Assembly (NCBI RefSeq): GCF_016920785.2
Contig: NW_024609857.1
Coordinates: forward strand, 72,290,252 to 72,354,251
Direction: 5' to 3'
Source of the DNA: Ixodes scapularis
Taxonomy: Eukaryota > Arthropoda > Arachnida > Ixodida > Ixodidae
Length of the DNA: 64,000 bases
This document shows, piece after piece, positions 1 to 10,700 of this stretch. Below the pieces are notes generated by a model, which was not told where the DNA came from, did no database searches, and saw only the letters and a program-made list of their open reading frames with translations. The position numbers were made by a program, and so were the translations under genes. The first letter of the stretch is position 1; each line of letters opens with the position of its first letter.

Positions 1-299
1 GCGGGGCTGAACGCGCGGCGCGAGGAATCAGATAGCGTTCGTTCGACGGGCATCCGAGATGCTGCATCATTCCGCTGCCACCAGACGGCGAGGCTGTACG
101 TGCCCACGGGTCGACGCCGGCGCCGCTTGAAACCATAGTGAGAGAAAGAGAGAGAGAGTGAAGGGCGAGCTTTGTAGGCACGTCGCGGCGAGCGCGCTGT
201 CCTCAACGTGTCCTCGCCTAACTGGCTTTTCTTTTTCTTTTTGCGGAACTACAGAAAAATTGTAACAAGTTCCCTCGATCGTCATTCTGAAGCAGAGAG

Positions 300-612
300 G
301 CCGCTTCTGGTCAAGAGATCCAACGAGTCAAAAGATCCAACGAGTCAAAAGGTCCAATAATGGATCTTATGACTCGTTGGATCTTTAGACTCGCCAGACA
401 CGAGTCAAAAGATCCAATGTGGGTCAAAAGGTCCAACCAGTCAAGAGATCCAACGAGTCAAAAGATCCACGGCGAGTCAAGAGGTCCAACGAGTCAAGAG
501 GTCCAACGAGTCAAAAGGTCCAACGAGTCAGAAGGTCCAATAAGAAATCGTTTGACCTGGCAGACGCGAGTCAAGAGATCGCATGCGGGTCAAAAGGTCC
601 AATTACTCGAAA
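300..612. repeat. 17-bp minisatellite, copy 1 (GTCCAACGAGTCAAAA-type)
   Basis: Tandem array of a roughly 17-base unit, RGTCCAACGAGTCAARA, with units in both orientations: a reversed block at about 360-395 lies between forward blocks. Because 17 is not a multiple of three, arginine- and serine-rich open frames run across it in two frames; they are not genes. The same unit order recurs at 6655-6912, so this is a dispersed structured element and not only a local expansion. Confidence 0.85.
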
Positions 613-2232
613 ACTGCCGCGTCATATGGCAAGGAGGTTAGGAAAGGCCCCTCACCTCTCCTGCCTTAGACGCGGCCCTCGGGGAGGCATTGTACTATAA
701 GATGCAGAAAACAATTTTGACTAAAACCCGTTTTCACCTCAAGTAAAAAAAAAAAAAGTCCGGCTTCTCGCGGAACACTGCTGACTTCCGCATTAATGTA
801 CGGAATTAGGATATACGTGAGTGAATTGTAGGTTACATATATGTTATCTTATTAAGACGTTCACGTTCCAAACGTCAAAAGCATCGCTTTTCCCTCCGAC
901 AACCAAATCTCGTAAAAACTACTTCGCGCCGCGTATGAATAATGCGCAAAGCTTGCTTTTTCTTGGTATGGCCTCGAGATCGACCTAGAGGTGGCGCTAC
1001 AGTCGTGCTATCATCATCATCAGAGCGGGGATAGGAGAACGGCCGCCCCATAGGCTCTCCATGTTCACGCGCGAGACGGCGTAGGTTCTTGCGTTTGTTT
1101 TGTCGCATACTGTCGGTGGGAAATCAATTCTAGCGGAAAAGGCTGTGGTACTGTTCGGTGCTTCAATTAAGATCGAATTGTGTTGCCAGCGTGCGGCCTA
1201 AATTTATATAATCGCTTCTGTGGGTGCGTCGTCTGCTCTAGGCAGTCGTTGGAAAGCATGGATCACCACGACTGATACCTGTCTCCGGCTGAACTGGAAT
1301 ATTTATGTTAAATATATATATATTTTTAATGAATGTATCGGTTCATCAACGTGGGAAAAAAACACAATAAATTCCAACTCAGATAACATAATAGCGGTAC
1401 TGTGGGCTGTGAAATCGCATCTTCTATGATTTTTTTTTTACGTCTAGCTTTTGCAGTAATATAAATATTTAGAATGAAGATAAGTTAGCGCTGTCTTGGA
1501 AATTACCATGCTATTGAGTTCCTCTGCCCTTTTACTGTGCCATAGTGTGGGTAAATATTTTGGAGTCTGAACAAATCTACTGCGTTGCGATGAGGAGAGA
1601 GTGTCTCTTTTAGTTAAGATCTGCAAACTGCACGGTTTTCAGGACAACTGAAACAAGTGGAACAAACTGTTCTAATATATCTGATGTGACTGCAATAAAC
1701 GGGTGTAACCAAGCAACGCAGCAATGTTCCTGTTATTAAATGCTTTTTTCGGTAGTGTGGGTTCACCCGCTTCAATTTTCTTGGTGAGGGCCGCGGATGT
1801 CAAGAGGCTAATAATATAAATTTGTGGCTAAATAATCTTGTAGTCAAACACAGTAGACTCTGCAACCCCAACAAGCGACGCGCACCACGACACAGACAGC
1901 GTCAGCCGCAGTGATACTGTTTTACTGATGAGGGCTAGCGACCTTCACGAGACTTTCCGATCACCCGCCCTCACCCAACGTATATCGGGACTAGGCAGTT
2001 CATCGGTTAACTTTCAGATTATCCAAGTAATGCTTTAATTACAATTTCTTTGCCAGTTAATTGGAGTCTTGTGCTGGAGAAAGTCAACAAGGAGTAAATA
2101 ATACCTGCTTTAATAATTTTGACGTCCTTATTTCTTTTGCGACACAGGCTTGCACGGTAAACCACTTCAGCGTGCTTGTCATTTCACCGTAGGTGATTAT
2201 ACTGTTTAAATAATAACTTAAAAAGATACTTG
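613..2232. other. no recognisable gene
   Basis: AT-rich sequence with short A/T runs and a small TA tract near 1305-1322. Open frames are short and have no recognisable domain. Bases 1-299 are similar in character, with a GA-rich tract at about 140-165. Confidence 0.5.
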
Positions 2233-2530
2233 GGGGGATCGGTGGCCGAGTGGGCTAAAGCGCACACCCAGCTCGACGCGCGTGGAGCGAAAGCTCGGGC
2301 TGCAGAGCCCAGGGATCCTGGGTTGAAGCCCCACCCCTGCCCGTTCCGATCTGGATGAGCATCGTACCGGCGTGCGGTCGTGTATCACTACTGCGTGAGC
2401 ACGTTAAAGACCCCAGGCTAGCGGTTGTACTGCACTGGCTAAATTGCTCATCTACAGCGTGTGACTCGTCGCAACTTTAATGGCTGACCAACTACACGCT
2501 GTATAAATATCCCCACAACCCAATTGTTAT
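2233..2530 (+). repeat. tRNA-derived SINE, copy 1
   Basis: The 5' head looks like a tRNA of the long-variable-arm class (Ser/Leu type). An A-box TGGCCGAGTGGG lies at 2242-2253 and a degraded B-box GGGTTGAAGCCCC at about 2320. A non-tRNA body follows and ends near ACGCTGTATAAATATC. A second, antiparallel copy at 28172-28443 aligns through both head and tail, which defines the unit as about 270-300 bp. It is a SINE, not a functional tRNA: the T-arm is mutated and the acceptor stem does not close. Ticks are known to carry tRNA-derived SINEs (for example Ruka); identity with that family was not tested. Confidence 0.8.
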
Positions 2531-3998
2531 TAAAAGGATACTTCATTTTAAAAGGCTTCCCATGTTGAAATGCATGTAAGGCTCGTAACGTGAGGTTTAG
2601 AATGGGAATACAATATGCCATTTATGACATAGTAAAACCAGTAAAAAAATGTTTAGTTTTAACGTCTTTCACGCATTATGACCGGCGAAAAATCAACATA
2701 CGGATTTATTGATTGATTAGTCTATTAAAGGATGGCGATCAGTCGGGTTAATTTTCTAATCAAACCACAGACCAACTCAACATTCAATGCTTTATGAAAG
2801 CCACGGTTTGTGCGAGGTAACAAAAATACGCGGGATTTTTTTATGGAAGCTTCTTACTTAATAATAATCACTTTGCTGAATTTCTACGCATGGGAAACGA
2901 TACAACACAGCCTTCAGTAAGACGAAACGGCAACATAAAAATAAAACATTTAATAAGGAATGTCAAGCTCAGCCTGAAACGGGCTTGCGTCGTCGAGATC
3001 CGTGCTTCTGAGCGTGCGCCCGTAGCAGACGACGCACGGCGGTATCCCCGCTTTCGCGTGTTTCCAGTTTCGGCCGCACGGTGGCGACACGGTTCGATCT
3101 CGAGGCGAATAGGTGCCTTAATTTTTGTTACCAAAAAATAGTTAAAGGCATTTAAATTTGAAGCGCCGTTTAACTCCTCACTATTTCCCTGTTTGCGGAC
3201 GGAAAACGTTCCCGAGCCAGGGGGCAGAGTATAGGTTGTGATAGGGTGTGTTTTTGTTTGCTAACTAGTTCGTACAAGAAGGCCGATACAGAGTGCGTGT
3301 ATATTTTTTAATGAAAAATGATTTGGTCGATTTTGTCTGTTCGTTACAAAAAAAGGCCCCATGACGACCATGGAAGATGACGCCCTTCGCACGTTTTTGA
3401 AACGCGATTGTGTCGCGTTCACGCTCGCTAGAAATATGTGCTAAAGAGCACCTTGTAGGTGATGTATGACTTGCTCGAAATGTGTTTCTCTTGTGCGAAA
3501 AGCTAGTTAAATGAGCGAAGCAAAAAAAAGAAAAAAAAAAGGAAAAAAAATGACGGTCGTGCGTGTTTGAGGTCTGAATCTATTCTCTCAGACACTTCAT
3601 TTGACAGACATGTTCGTCGCTGTTAATGTACAACCAACTACGAGATTCCCTGCTTGGAATTTTATCATTACACAAAAAAAATGACAGAAATAAACTGAAG
3701 ATGATGAACCGTTCGCAGTCAACGCAAATCTCAGTGGTGTTTGTGGATATTGAGGCATCGCGATGCTTGTCAGCCATCCAAAGGGCGACATATTTCTAAA
3801 CCGCAAATGAGCAATTTAGCCGGGGCCGTACGACGCTGTACTCTGTTTCACCTTGAAGGCTGGTTCACACTGTTGCGACCGACTACGACCAAGTCTGACG
3901 GAGCAAGTTTTGAAGCCCCCCCTTACGACCACACCGCGCAGCAGCAATGGCGGCCGTAAGCGGCCTAAAACTTCGTTGCCATAGCAACCCGTAAAAGA
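2531..3998. other. no recognisable gene
   Basis: AT-rich spacer with an A-rich tract at about 3521-3550 and a GC-rich block at about 3855-3960. It ends at the TTAA of the next element. No domain-bearing frame was found. Confidence 0.5.
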
Positions 3999-4000
3999 GA

Positions 4001-5796
4001 TTAAAGGGACCATGAAATGACCTTTTTACTTTTTCCCGATAACTTTTAGATTAAACCGTCAATGTTCACTGAATGCCGAACAGGCATCCGTTTTCGTCTC
4101 GGTTTATTAACTTCTACACAAAAAATTATTGAAATATCGACTTTTTCATTCTCTCCAACTGACCACAAAACAAGCCGTGACGTAAACCGTTTCCGGAACC
4201 GGAAGTTCTCTCGGCAATAGGAGAATGGGAGTGTTAGCGGCAACGAGTTGGGGTGCGCCGGTAGGTTTTACCATTTTACTGCGCTGATGTCACCGACGTA
4301 TTTCCTGAATCGGCGCCTCTCATCGCCGCATCGCAGCTGAGCGAAATTCAATGAGATACTTTGCGCTACAGCGACAGCATGGGACTAGTCCCATACGCCG
4401 GTATGCCTCTTGGGAAGTGCAGCGAGTCTTCCGGTGAAGACTCCAGAAGTCAACCACCCTGTCATTGTTGGCAGAAGGGCCGGCCCGTGTCAGTCGTTTG
4501 CAAAGCGACGTAGATGGCGTTTTTCGCGGCTTTGGAGATGCAGGAGCGAGCCGACGTTAAAAAAGATACGTTTGAACTACGAGTGTCAGCAAGAGCCACG
4601 TAAATACCTGTTTACACTCGGAGCGGACGCGCGCGTTCGATGGAAGTGCTGTATTCGCGCTGTTTGTAAGCGCTTCGGGACCGTTCTTTTACGATTGCAA
4701 CTCGATACTGACGCGACACTCGGCAAAGAAAGGTTGGACCGGGGTTGTACGTATACCTCCCACGAACTGTTGTAGCTCGACAGTGACGTGCAGTCTGTCA
4801 GAATAAAAATGGCATACCAATAACAAAGTGTACATACCGTGTTACGAAGGTAATCCATACGGCGTTTATTTCAGCTCTATATCACACAAAACAAGAAGAT
4901 AGAATCGACGAGAGTCCCTTTTCGACGAGTGTTCGTCAACACTGCCTCGGAAAACAAGGGGAAGAGATTGACCTCACCCCTTAACGTAAAATTGAGGTCA
5001 GCGATCAAACTATAATACGGGAAGGGTCCACAAGGGTAGCGCGGGCATATTCCATTCATCACGCCAGCCGGTCGTAGGCAGACAGACGGTCTTGCGACGA
5101 AGCAACGCTGCGCCGAGTCGGAGTGCCTGCTAGGCCTATATTCTGAGAGCTTCGTCGGAGCGGGATTCGCGGCTGTTGTCGCTCTTCTCGGGTGTTTGTG
5201 GATCCAGCGTTCTTGTTCGTCGTGGTCTGTTTTAAGTACATTTTTTTTCTTGCTGCTTGAAGTCGGCACGCGCGAGATGAACACGTAGAAAAATAAACGT
5301 TCAGTCAGTCAGAGTTTTGAGAGGAAGGAAACCAAAGGAAATGACCGTTCTGAAGTCTGCCCTGCCCTACTGCGCACGCGCAGTAATTGCTTCGTTTACC
5401 ACACGATAGATGGCGCTTGGCTCTCAGCATTATCAAATTTGGCAATTTTCGCCACACATCTCTAATTATGCTACAAAATGTGGATCTGAATATTATTTAA
5501 CAAAACTTTTAGGAAACATCCGCCGGCTATTTATTGTTTACGATCGCGGAGCTGGTGAGGTAGGCTCTTACCCAATAGGCGACCTGGATTTGGCTGACGT
5601 GCTCCATTTCCGCGGGTGCATCGTAGTGAACAGGCGAAGGAAGGAAGGCGCAAAAGAGTCCAGTTTTCTTTTAAAAGTTCTATAGCAAATAATTTTTTTC
5701 GGCTCCCTATTTTTGTGTTTTTGTGTTTCTTTTCACACCTTTTACGACGTGCGGTGGATGAAACTCGATTTTAAAATCATTTCATGGTCCCTTTAA
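4001..5796. mobile_element. TTAA-flanked transposon with 20-bp inverted termini
   Basis: The left end reads TTAAAGGGACCATGAAATGA at 4001-4020, and the exact reverse complement occupies 5777-5796, so each end carries TTAA next to AGGGACC. Inside, a plus-strand frame (4410-4775) ends just before AATAAA at about 4802. A minus-strand frame (4877-5284) ends before an AATAAA near 4865 read on the minus strand. The two would-be transcripts are therefore convergent, tail to tail. A second copy of this interior, with both polyadenylation signals, is at 43310-44165. TTAA target duplication is the hallmark of the piggyBac superfamily, but no DDD transposase was recognised and the termini do not start CCY. 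It is therefore probably a non-autonomous or unclassified family. Confidence 0.75.
4410..4775 (+). other. open frame inside the TTAA element, unknown product
   Basis: Frame of 121 residues, basic and cysteine-containing, with no domain recognised. Its C-terminal half aligns by eye to the frame at 43238-43567: both share a block ending PRKYLF.LG.D.RV. The upstream halves and the stop positions differ, and codon-level conservation is patchy. It could be the end of an element-encoded protein or a conserved non-coding stretch. Confidence 0.3.
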
Positions 5797-5984
5797 CGAC
5801 GCGAACCGTTGCAGGCGCACACGGTCGGACTCATGCATGTGAGTGAACCAGACAACGCATCCGATCCTTCGCCGACAATGTGTCACGTGACCTTCCGGTT
5901 CGGCGCTGCGTCGCGCGGAGCGAGATGTCCCATAACGCTCTCGACTTCTAGCATAGGCTGCGGTCAATCCTTCGGTGAAACGGA

Positions 5985-6064
5985 GTATAGCCTTGGGTCT
6001 TTATGTGCACCACGCAGTAGTGGTTACTAGGGAGCCTTCATGTGCGCACATGAAGGCACCCTAG
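5985..6064 (-). repeat. SINE remnant carrying a 24-bp perfect palindrome
   Basis: On the minus strand, CCACTACTGCGTGGTGCAC followed by AAAGACCC matches the body of the SINE at 2233-2530. Within it, 6034-6057 is a perfect 24-bp palindrome with centre ATGTGCGCACAT. With one mismatched pair it extends to 6027-6064. The flanks also carry the direct repeat AGTGGTTAC. Confidence 0.6.
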
Positions 6065-6654
6065 TGGTTACCATGAACGCACGCTGATGATGGTTCTCCG
6101 TACAGCGTGGTGCCAGTTAGCAGTCATGCTGCACTGGCCCTTTTGGCAATATACTGTGACCCTCTGGATGGCTGTCAAACATTATGCTGTCCAAATATAA
6201 AGCCATAAATGTTCTGCTTGTTCCGCTCATGCTGCGTATACACGTCTTGTAATTAAGTCACCGACCAACTGTTCGTTGTTTTCTAAATTCAAGAAACAAC
6301 CTGCGTCCCCGCGACCTTACAGCAGGCGCAACTCTCTGGAAATTTCTCCGATAATCAAGCATTGCCGACGAAGAAATGGCTTGGTTGCTAGCCCATTGAA
6401 ATGGAAAACGCACAAACGCCGTGACACAGCCACCCATTCAGGATCCCGAAACCTCTCGTCCCCGAGGCCATTGCATCATCTCCTCCCATCTGCCTCTTTT
6501 TTGTTGCTTTGTTATTAGACGCGGGATCCCACCCCGCTGCAGTGCAGTGACCGTCACGCCCCTCCTTGACACCAGAAAACCTTCATCAATCGAAGTTTTG
6601 CTTTTCTTTCTTTCCTATACTGTTCCAAAAAAATACTTCCTCCTCTTTCCCGTC
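6065..6654. other. no recognisable gene
   Basis: Unique-looking sequence up to the second minisatellite copy. Open frames are short and without domains. Confidence 0.4.
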
Positions 6655-6912
6655 AAGAGTCAAGAGGTCCAACGAGTCAAAAGGTTCAATAATGGATCTT
6701 TTGACTCGTTGGATCTTTTGACTCGCCAGATACGAGTCAAAAGATCCAATGTGGGTCAAAAGGTCCAACGAGTCAAGAGATCCAACGAGTCAAAAGATCC
6801 ACGGCGAGTCAAGAGGTCCAACGAGTCAAAAGGTCCAACGAGTCAGAAGGTCCAATAATGGATCTTTTGACCCGTTGGATCTTTTGACTCGATGGACCTC
6901 TTGACTCGGAAT
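6655..6912. repeat. 17-bp minisatellite, copy 2
   Basis: Same unit and nearly the same order of forward and reversed units as 300-612. Both contain the junctions AATAATGGATCTT, TGACTCGTTGGATCTT, AATGTGGGTCAAAAGG and CCACGGCGAGTCAAG. Here an extra reversed block closes the array at about 6857-6910, so the whole unit can fold back. Confidence 0.85.
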
Positions 6913-7599
6913 CCAGAGAGGCCTCCTCTCAAAACGTCAATAAACCTTTCCTTGTTTTTGTTTAGTCCATGGATCTTGTAAATATATATATATATCCTTG
7001 TTTACTATCCAGAAGGTAAATAGAGCAAAGTCCCCCCTACACCACTGACCACTGACACATAAAGAAGGTACGCAGCATTTTCTTTTTAGTCGTTAGTTCA
7101 TAGGATCTTAGATTTTAGTTAACACCATTTCGATCAAGAATTTCGTGGAAGGTAGAGGGCTGAAACGTGTCCGTGGTGTATAAAACAAGGATAACGTCAC
7201 GTTTTTTTTTTTTAATATGGAAATTTTTTGCCTGTAGGATACATGTCGATCACTTAAATTTTTTTATGCCACTTCGAAAAATGCAAAATGTTTCCTTGGT
7301 GAGTTTTGGCCATGCGTGTCGTTTTCTTATTTTTGTTTCACGCTAATCGCGTTTTTCTGTGTTGGTGCGCTAAGCAGAAGTTTGCTCTGGTTGTTTTGGA
7401 CAAACAGAAATATAGTATATTGCGATAACCTCGCTAATCTTAATTTTGAAGTTACACTTAATTGGCCACAGTTTACATTTATGCTTTAATGCTGGATAGG
7501 TACATGACTTTGTTTGATTAGTACAGCTACTTGGAACTCAAGATACAGAGTATTTAGCGAAATTGGTTAATAACTTACAACCAAACCAGTGACCAAACG

Positions 7600-7788
7600 C
7601 GAAAGAACTTGATAATTTATTTTTACACATTTCGCACATCTACTAATATCACAATTATCAAAATATGGAGGAAACATAAAAGCAAAATAAAAATAAAACA
7701 AAATTATACGCAGAAAATAAACTGAATATTGCTCATTCCCAAAGGAAAATGTATATTTAGAGCATCGTTGATGCTTTCTGCCCTCGCT
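7600..7788 (-). CDS. candidate 3'-terminal exon of the Kunitz gene
   Basis: On the minus strand an acceptor ...ATACAG ends at 7789. Entered in phase 1, as the Kunitz exon requires, the frame gives a ten-codon polar tail and a TAA stop at 7757-7759. AAAAATAAA follows at about 7610-7616 as a possible polyadenylation signal. Short polar tails after the last cysteine are common in tick Kunitz proteins. The acceptor's pyrimidine tract is poor and the distance from exon 2 is over 5 kb, so this is only a suggestion; the true last exon may lie outside the window. Confidence 0.2.
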
Positions 7789-10700
7789 CTGTATTTTTGT
7801 TTTAGTAGCAGAAAATAATAACCCGGTACTTGTGTGATCGATTGAGCGAAATGCTGCACACGGAAAGTAGCAATAAGAAATACTTGTAATTAGAATAACC
7901 ATTTTCTTAAAGCTTAATTGAAAGTACAGTATCAGCCTATTTTCATGCGAACAAGAAATCAGTGATAGTAATTGTAATAGTCCTAGGAATTCAGGTATTT
8001 CCATGTCGGTTTACACTTTCGAAATTACATTTTTTATTAAACGAGCCTTGACATTATTGCATGAATAAGTTGGGGACGTTGCTGGGAAAGTACTTTTTCG
8101 ACGATTCTTCCTCAGTCTTGCGGAACTCTTCTGTACAGTTTAAAACCTAATATAAAAGTAAAAATACAGTTAGTGGAATAACAATTTTTATTCGCCAACA
8201 CCAAATAACAAGCATATTGCTGTCCATAAGTATGTCCTAAGACAATCTTCTGTCTGTGAAATTTGGATTGCTTCACCTTATAAGAGGCTCTCCATGTTTT
8301 GAAGTAGTATATGCCATGGTTAATATTCCAGTCTTTCAAGCCCCGTTCTTTTCCGAATTAAAAAAAAAAGCTTGAAAGAACTTATTTAAGGGCGTTGATG
8401 AATCCTTTATTTTATGACCCCCATCGCTAGGCTGCGCTAAGAGAATTTTGAAGTCGTGTGGAATATAAACACATTTATATATTATTTCAGTCACGCTATA
8501 CAAAGATGCCGTTCAAGAAAAGCTTCATACTCATTACATACGAAGGTCAATGTTCAAACAAATTATTTATTCTTTTGTCTCAGATTATTCTGCATGTACG
8601 GTAAAACACATCGGTAAAGGTTGTCTGCCAAACCGTGTAGCAGTATTTTAAACTACTCCCTTTTGGAAAAAAAAGCCTGAGTGACTCATAAATGCCGGAA
8701 TCGATAACCCAGTTCGAATCCTATGGAAGGAGGTAGTAATATGCACAGTATTTCGATACCACACTCAAAATCGACTGGATGGGTGAGTTAAGGGCTTCAA
8801 ATTTTTATGCCATTATATCTAGGGTGTATACTTTCCGGTGTTTATTTATGACAAAAATCGGCGGATGTTTATCCGTGTTATATAATTCTAGAATACCGGT
8901 GCTTTGCGGTGAATTCTCTCGTGCAGACGCTAAAGACGGTGATTATCGGGGGGAAAAATTGCGAATGTAAACACTGTTTTGGGCAAAAATCTGTTCAAAT
9001 TGTATTTACATTTTTTACACAATCTCTTTCACACTTGATTATTGCAGTATATGGTCGCAAACATTCCTAGGATCGTGTCTGTCACTCCTTCCTGTTGACG
9101 ACGCGCAATTTTGAGAATGCCTGCTCAACATTTGCGCTGGACACGGGAAGCCCCAAAACGTCCAACGTGGCTTGAGACAGTACTGGTCAGCTCTAACTGG
9201 CCTCTAGGGCCACTGATGGGGATCTTCAAGGTCGGTGGCTTAGGAGGACCGCTGACCTTGGACAACAGTGGATCAAAGCTACTGACCTCCAAGAGTTCAA
9301 GACCACGTAGGTCACAATAGAAAGACAGACAATGTGCATGATTCTGGTTAAGATAATGTGTTTGACAGAATTTTCCGTAGGTCTTTTTTAAGTCAAAAAA
9401 AGAAAAAGCAACATTGCTGGGAAAAAAAAATTAGAAACATGTCTTTTGCTTGCAACGATTTTTATTTCCGTCACCGGCGGATGTTTATCGGTGTTTTTCG
9501 TTTGTTTTAACCGAACGTTTTCGTTAAAAAAAAAAAAACAGCGCCTGCTCGGAAATATAAAAAACGGTGTTTTTCGGTTTTAACCGATTTTGTATTTTCG
9601 ACACCGGCGGATGTGTATCGGTGTTTTTCGGTTAAAACTGGAAAATATACAGCCTAATTATATCATATCTTTTTTTAATTCTTGATGAATTTTAAGGGAG
9701 TACAAAGCTATATACTTCAGTATTGTATCATGCGCCTCAAGTTCAAGTTCAATAGAGTTATTTTATTACGTCTTTAGAAAACTTATAAAATGTGGTTATA
9801 TATAGCAGTACTAATTTGTCTCATAAATTGAGGAAAAAACATGGGAAGCTTGTGAGTTCAGTGAAAACTGGTCTGCTTAAAGGAAAACTTGTCTTCAAAT
9901 GAAAAGCTGGAGGGGGCGCTCTCTTTCTTTTATCGTTTGTATAACCAGTGAAAACTCGTGAACTGAATTTCGGTGGATTGAGGTACCACGGGAGCAAAAT
10001 GTTACTGTCCCGAGTGAAAGTAACGTGCTAAAGAAAGTTTCGTGGTCTCGGCAGTCAGAACGTGGTAGGTGCCACGCCCTGGAGTCAAGGTGCACTGAAT
10101 TGATAGAGCAGTATCGTATATTAAAGGCCCTTAGCAAAAAGCAGTACACTAAACCTGTACTAATTTTGCAGATTTACGAAAACAGTTGTACTCCTAAAGG
10201 TTATTTAAGCTACAGCCTAGAATTACTACTGGACTGAAGATATATTTTGAGTGTGTGCACCTTTAAGGCCTGTCTGTGTCTGTAGTGTGGAATGAAAACT
10301 TATACGCGCGCCCCACACGGCTAAAACAAATGAGGGTTGTTAATGAAAAAACAGTGAGTGCGCAGGCGAGCTGGTGGAAATTGATTATGATGTAGAATAC
10401 CCGAGACTGTGGTAAAAGCTGGGAAACTTAGTTAAAGAAAAAGACAGGGGAAAATAACGTCTCCGATAGGCTGATGACAAAGAGTGTGGAAGACGATGCA
10501 CGAAGGACGTGGCATGTGCAGCGATGGACCGCAGAACATAACGACAAAATGAAGGTGACGGGAAAAAGTCGAAACACTCGGGAGTTAGAGGCTCGTGAAA
10601 AAGGGGGAGCGAGCGTAAAACGGGCCAGTAACAGCTGAGACGGGCTAAAGGGCGGTCATCAAGTGGCGGAGCAGCGCGCAGGCAGAAGAAGGCGGATACC

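Noticed and set aside
360..700. Two overlapping 93-codon frames rich in Arg/Ser
   Set aside because: They are readings of the 17-bp minisatellite in two frames; similar frames recur at the second copy.
300..6912. CRISPR-like spaced repeats
   Set aside because: Units are contiguous, vary in orientation and have no unique spacers; the sequence is eukaryotic.
7567..8004. 145-codon minus-strand frame with several Cys
   Set aside because: Cysteine spacing fits no Kunitz or other family; AT-rich chance frame. Part of it overlaps the suggested terminal exon in another frame.
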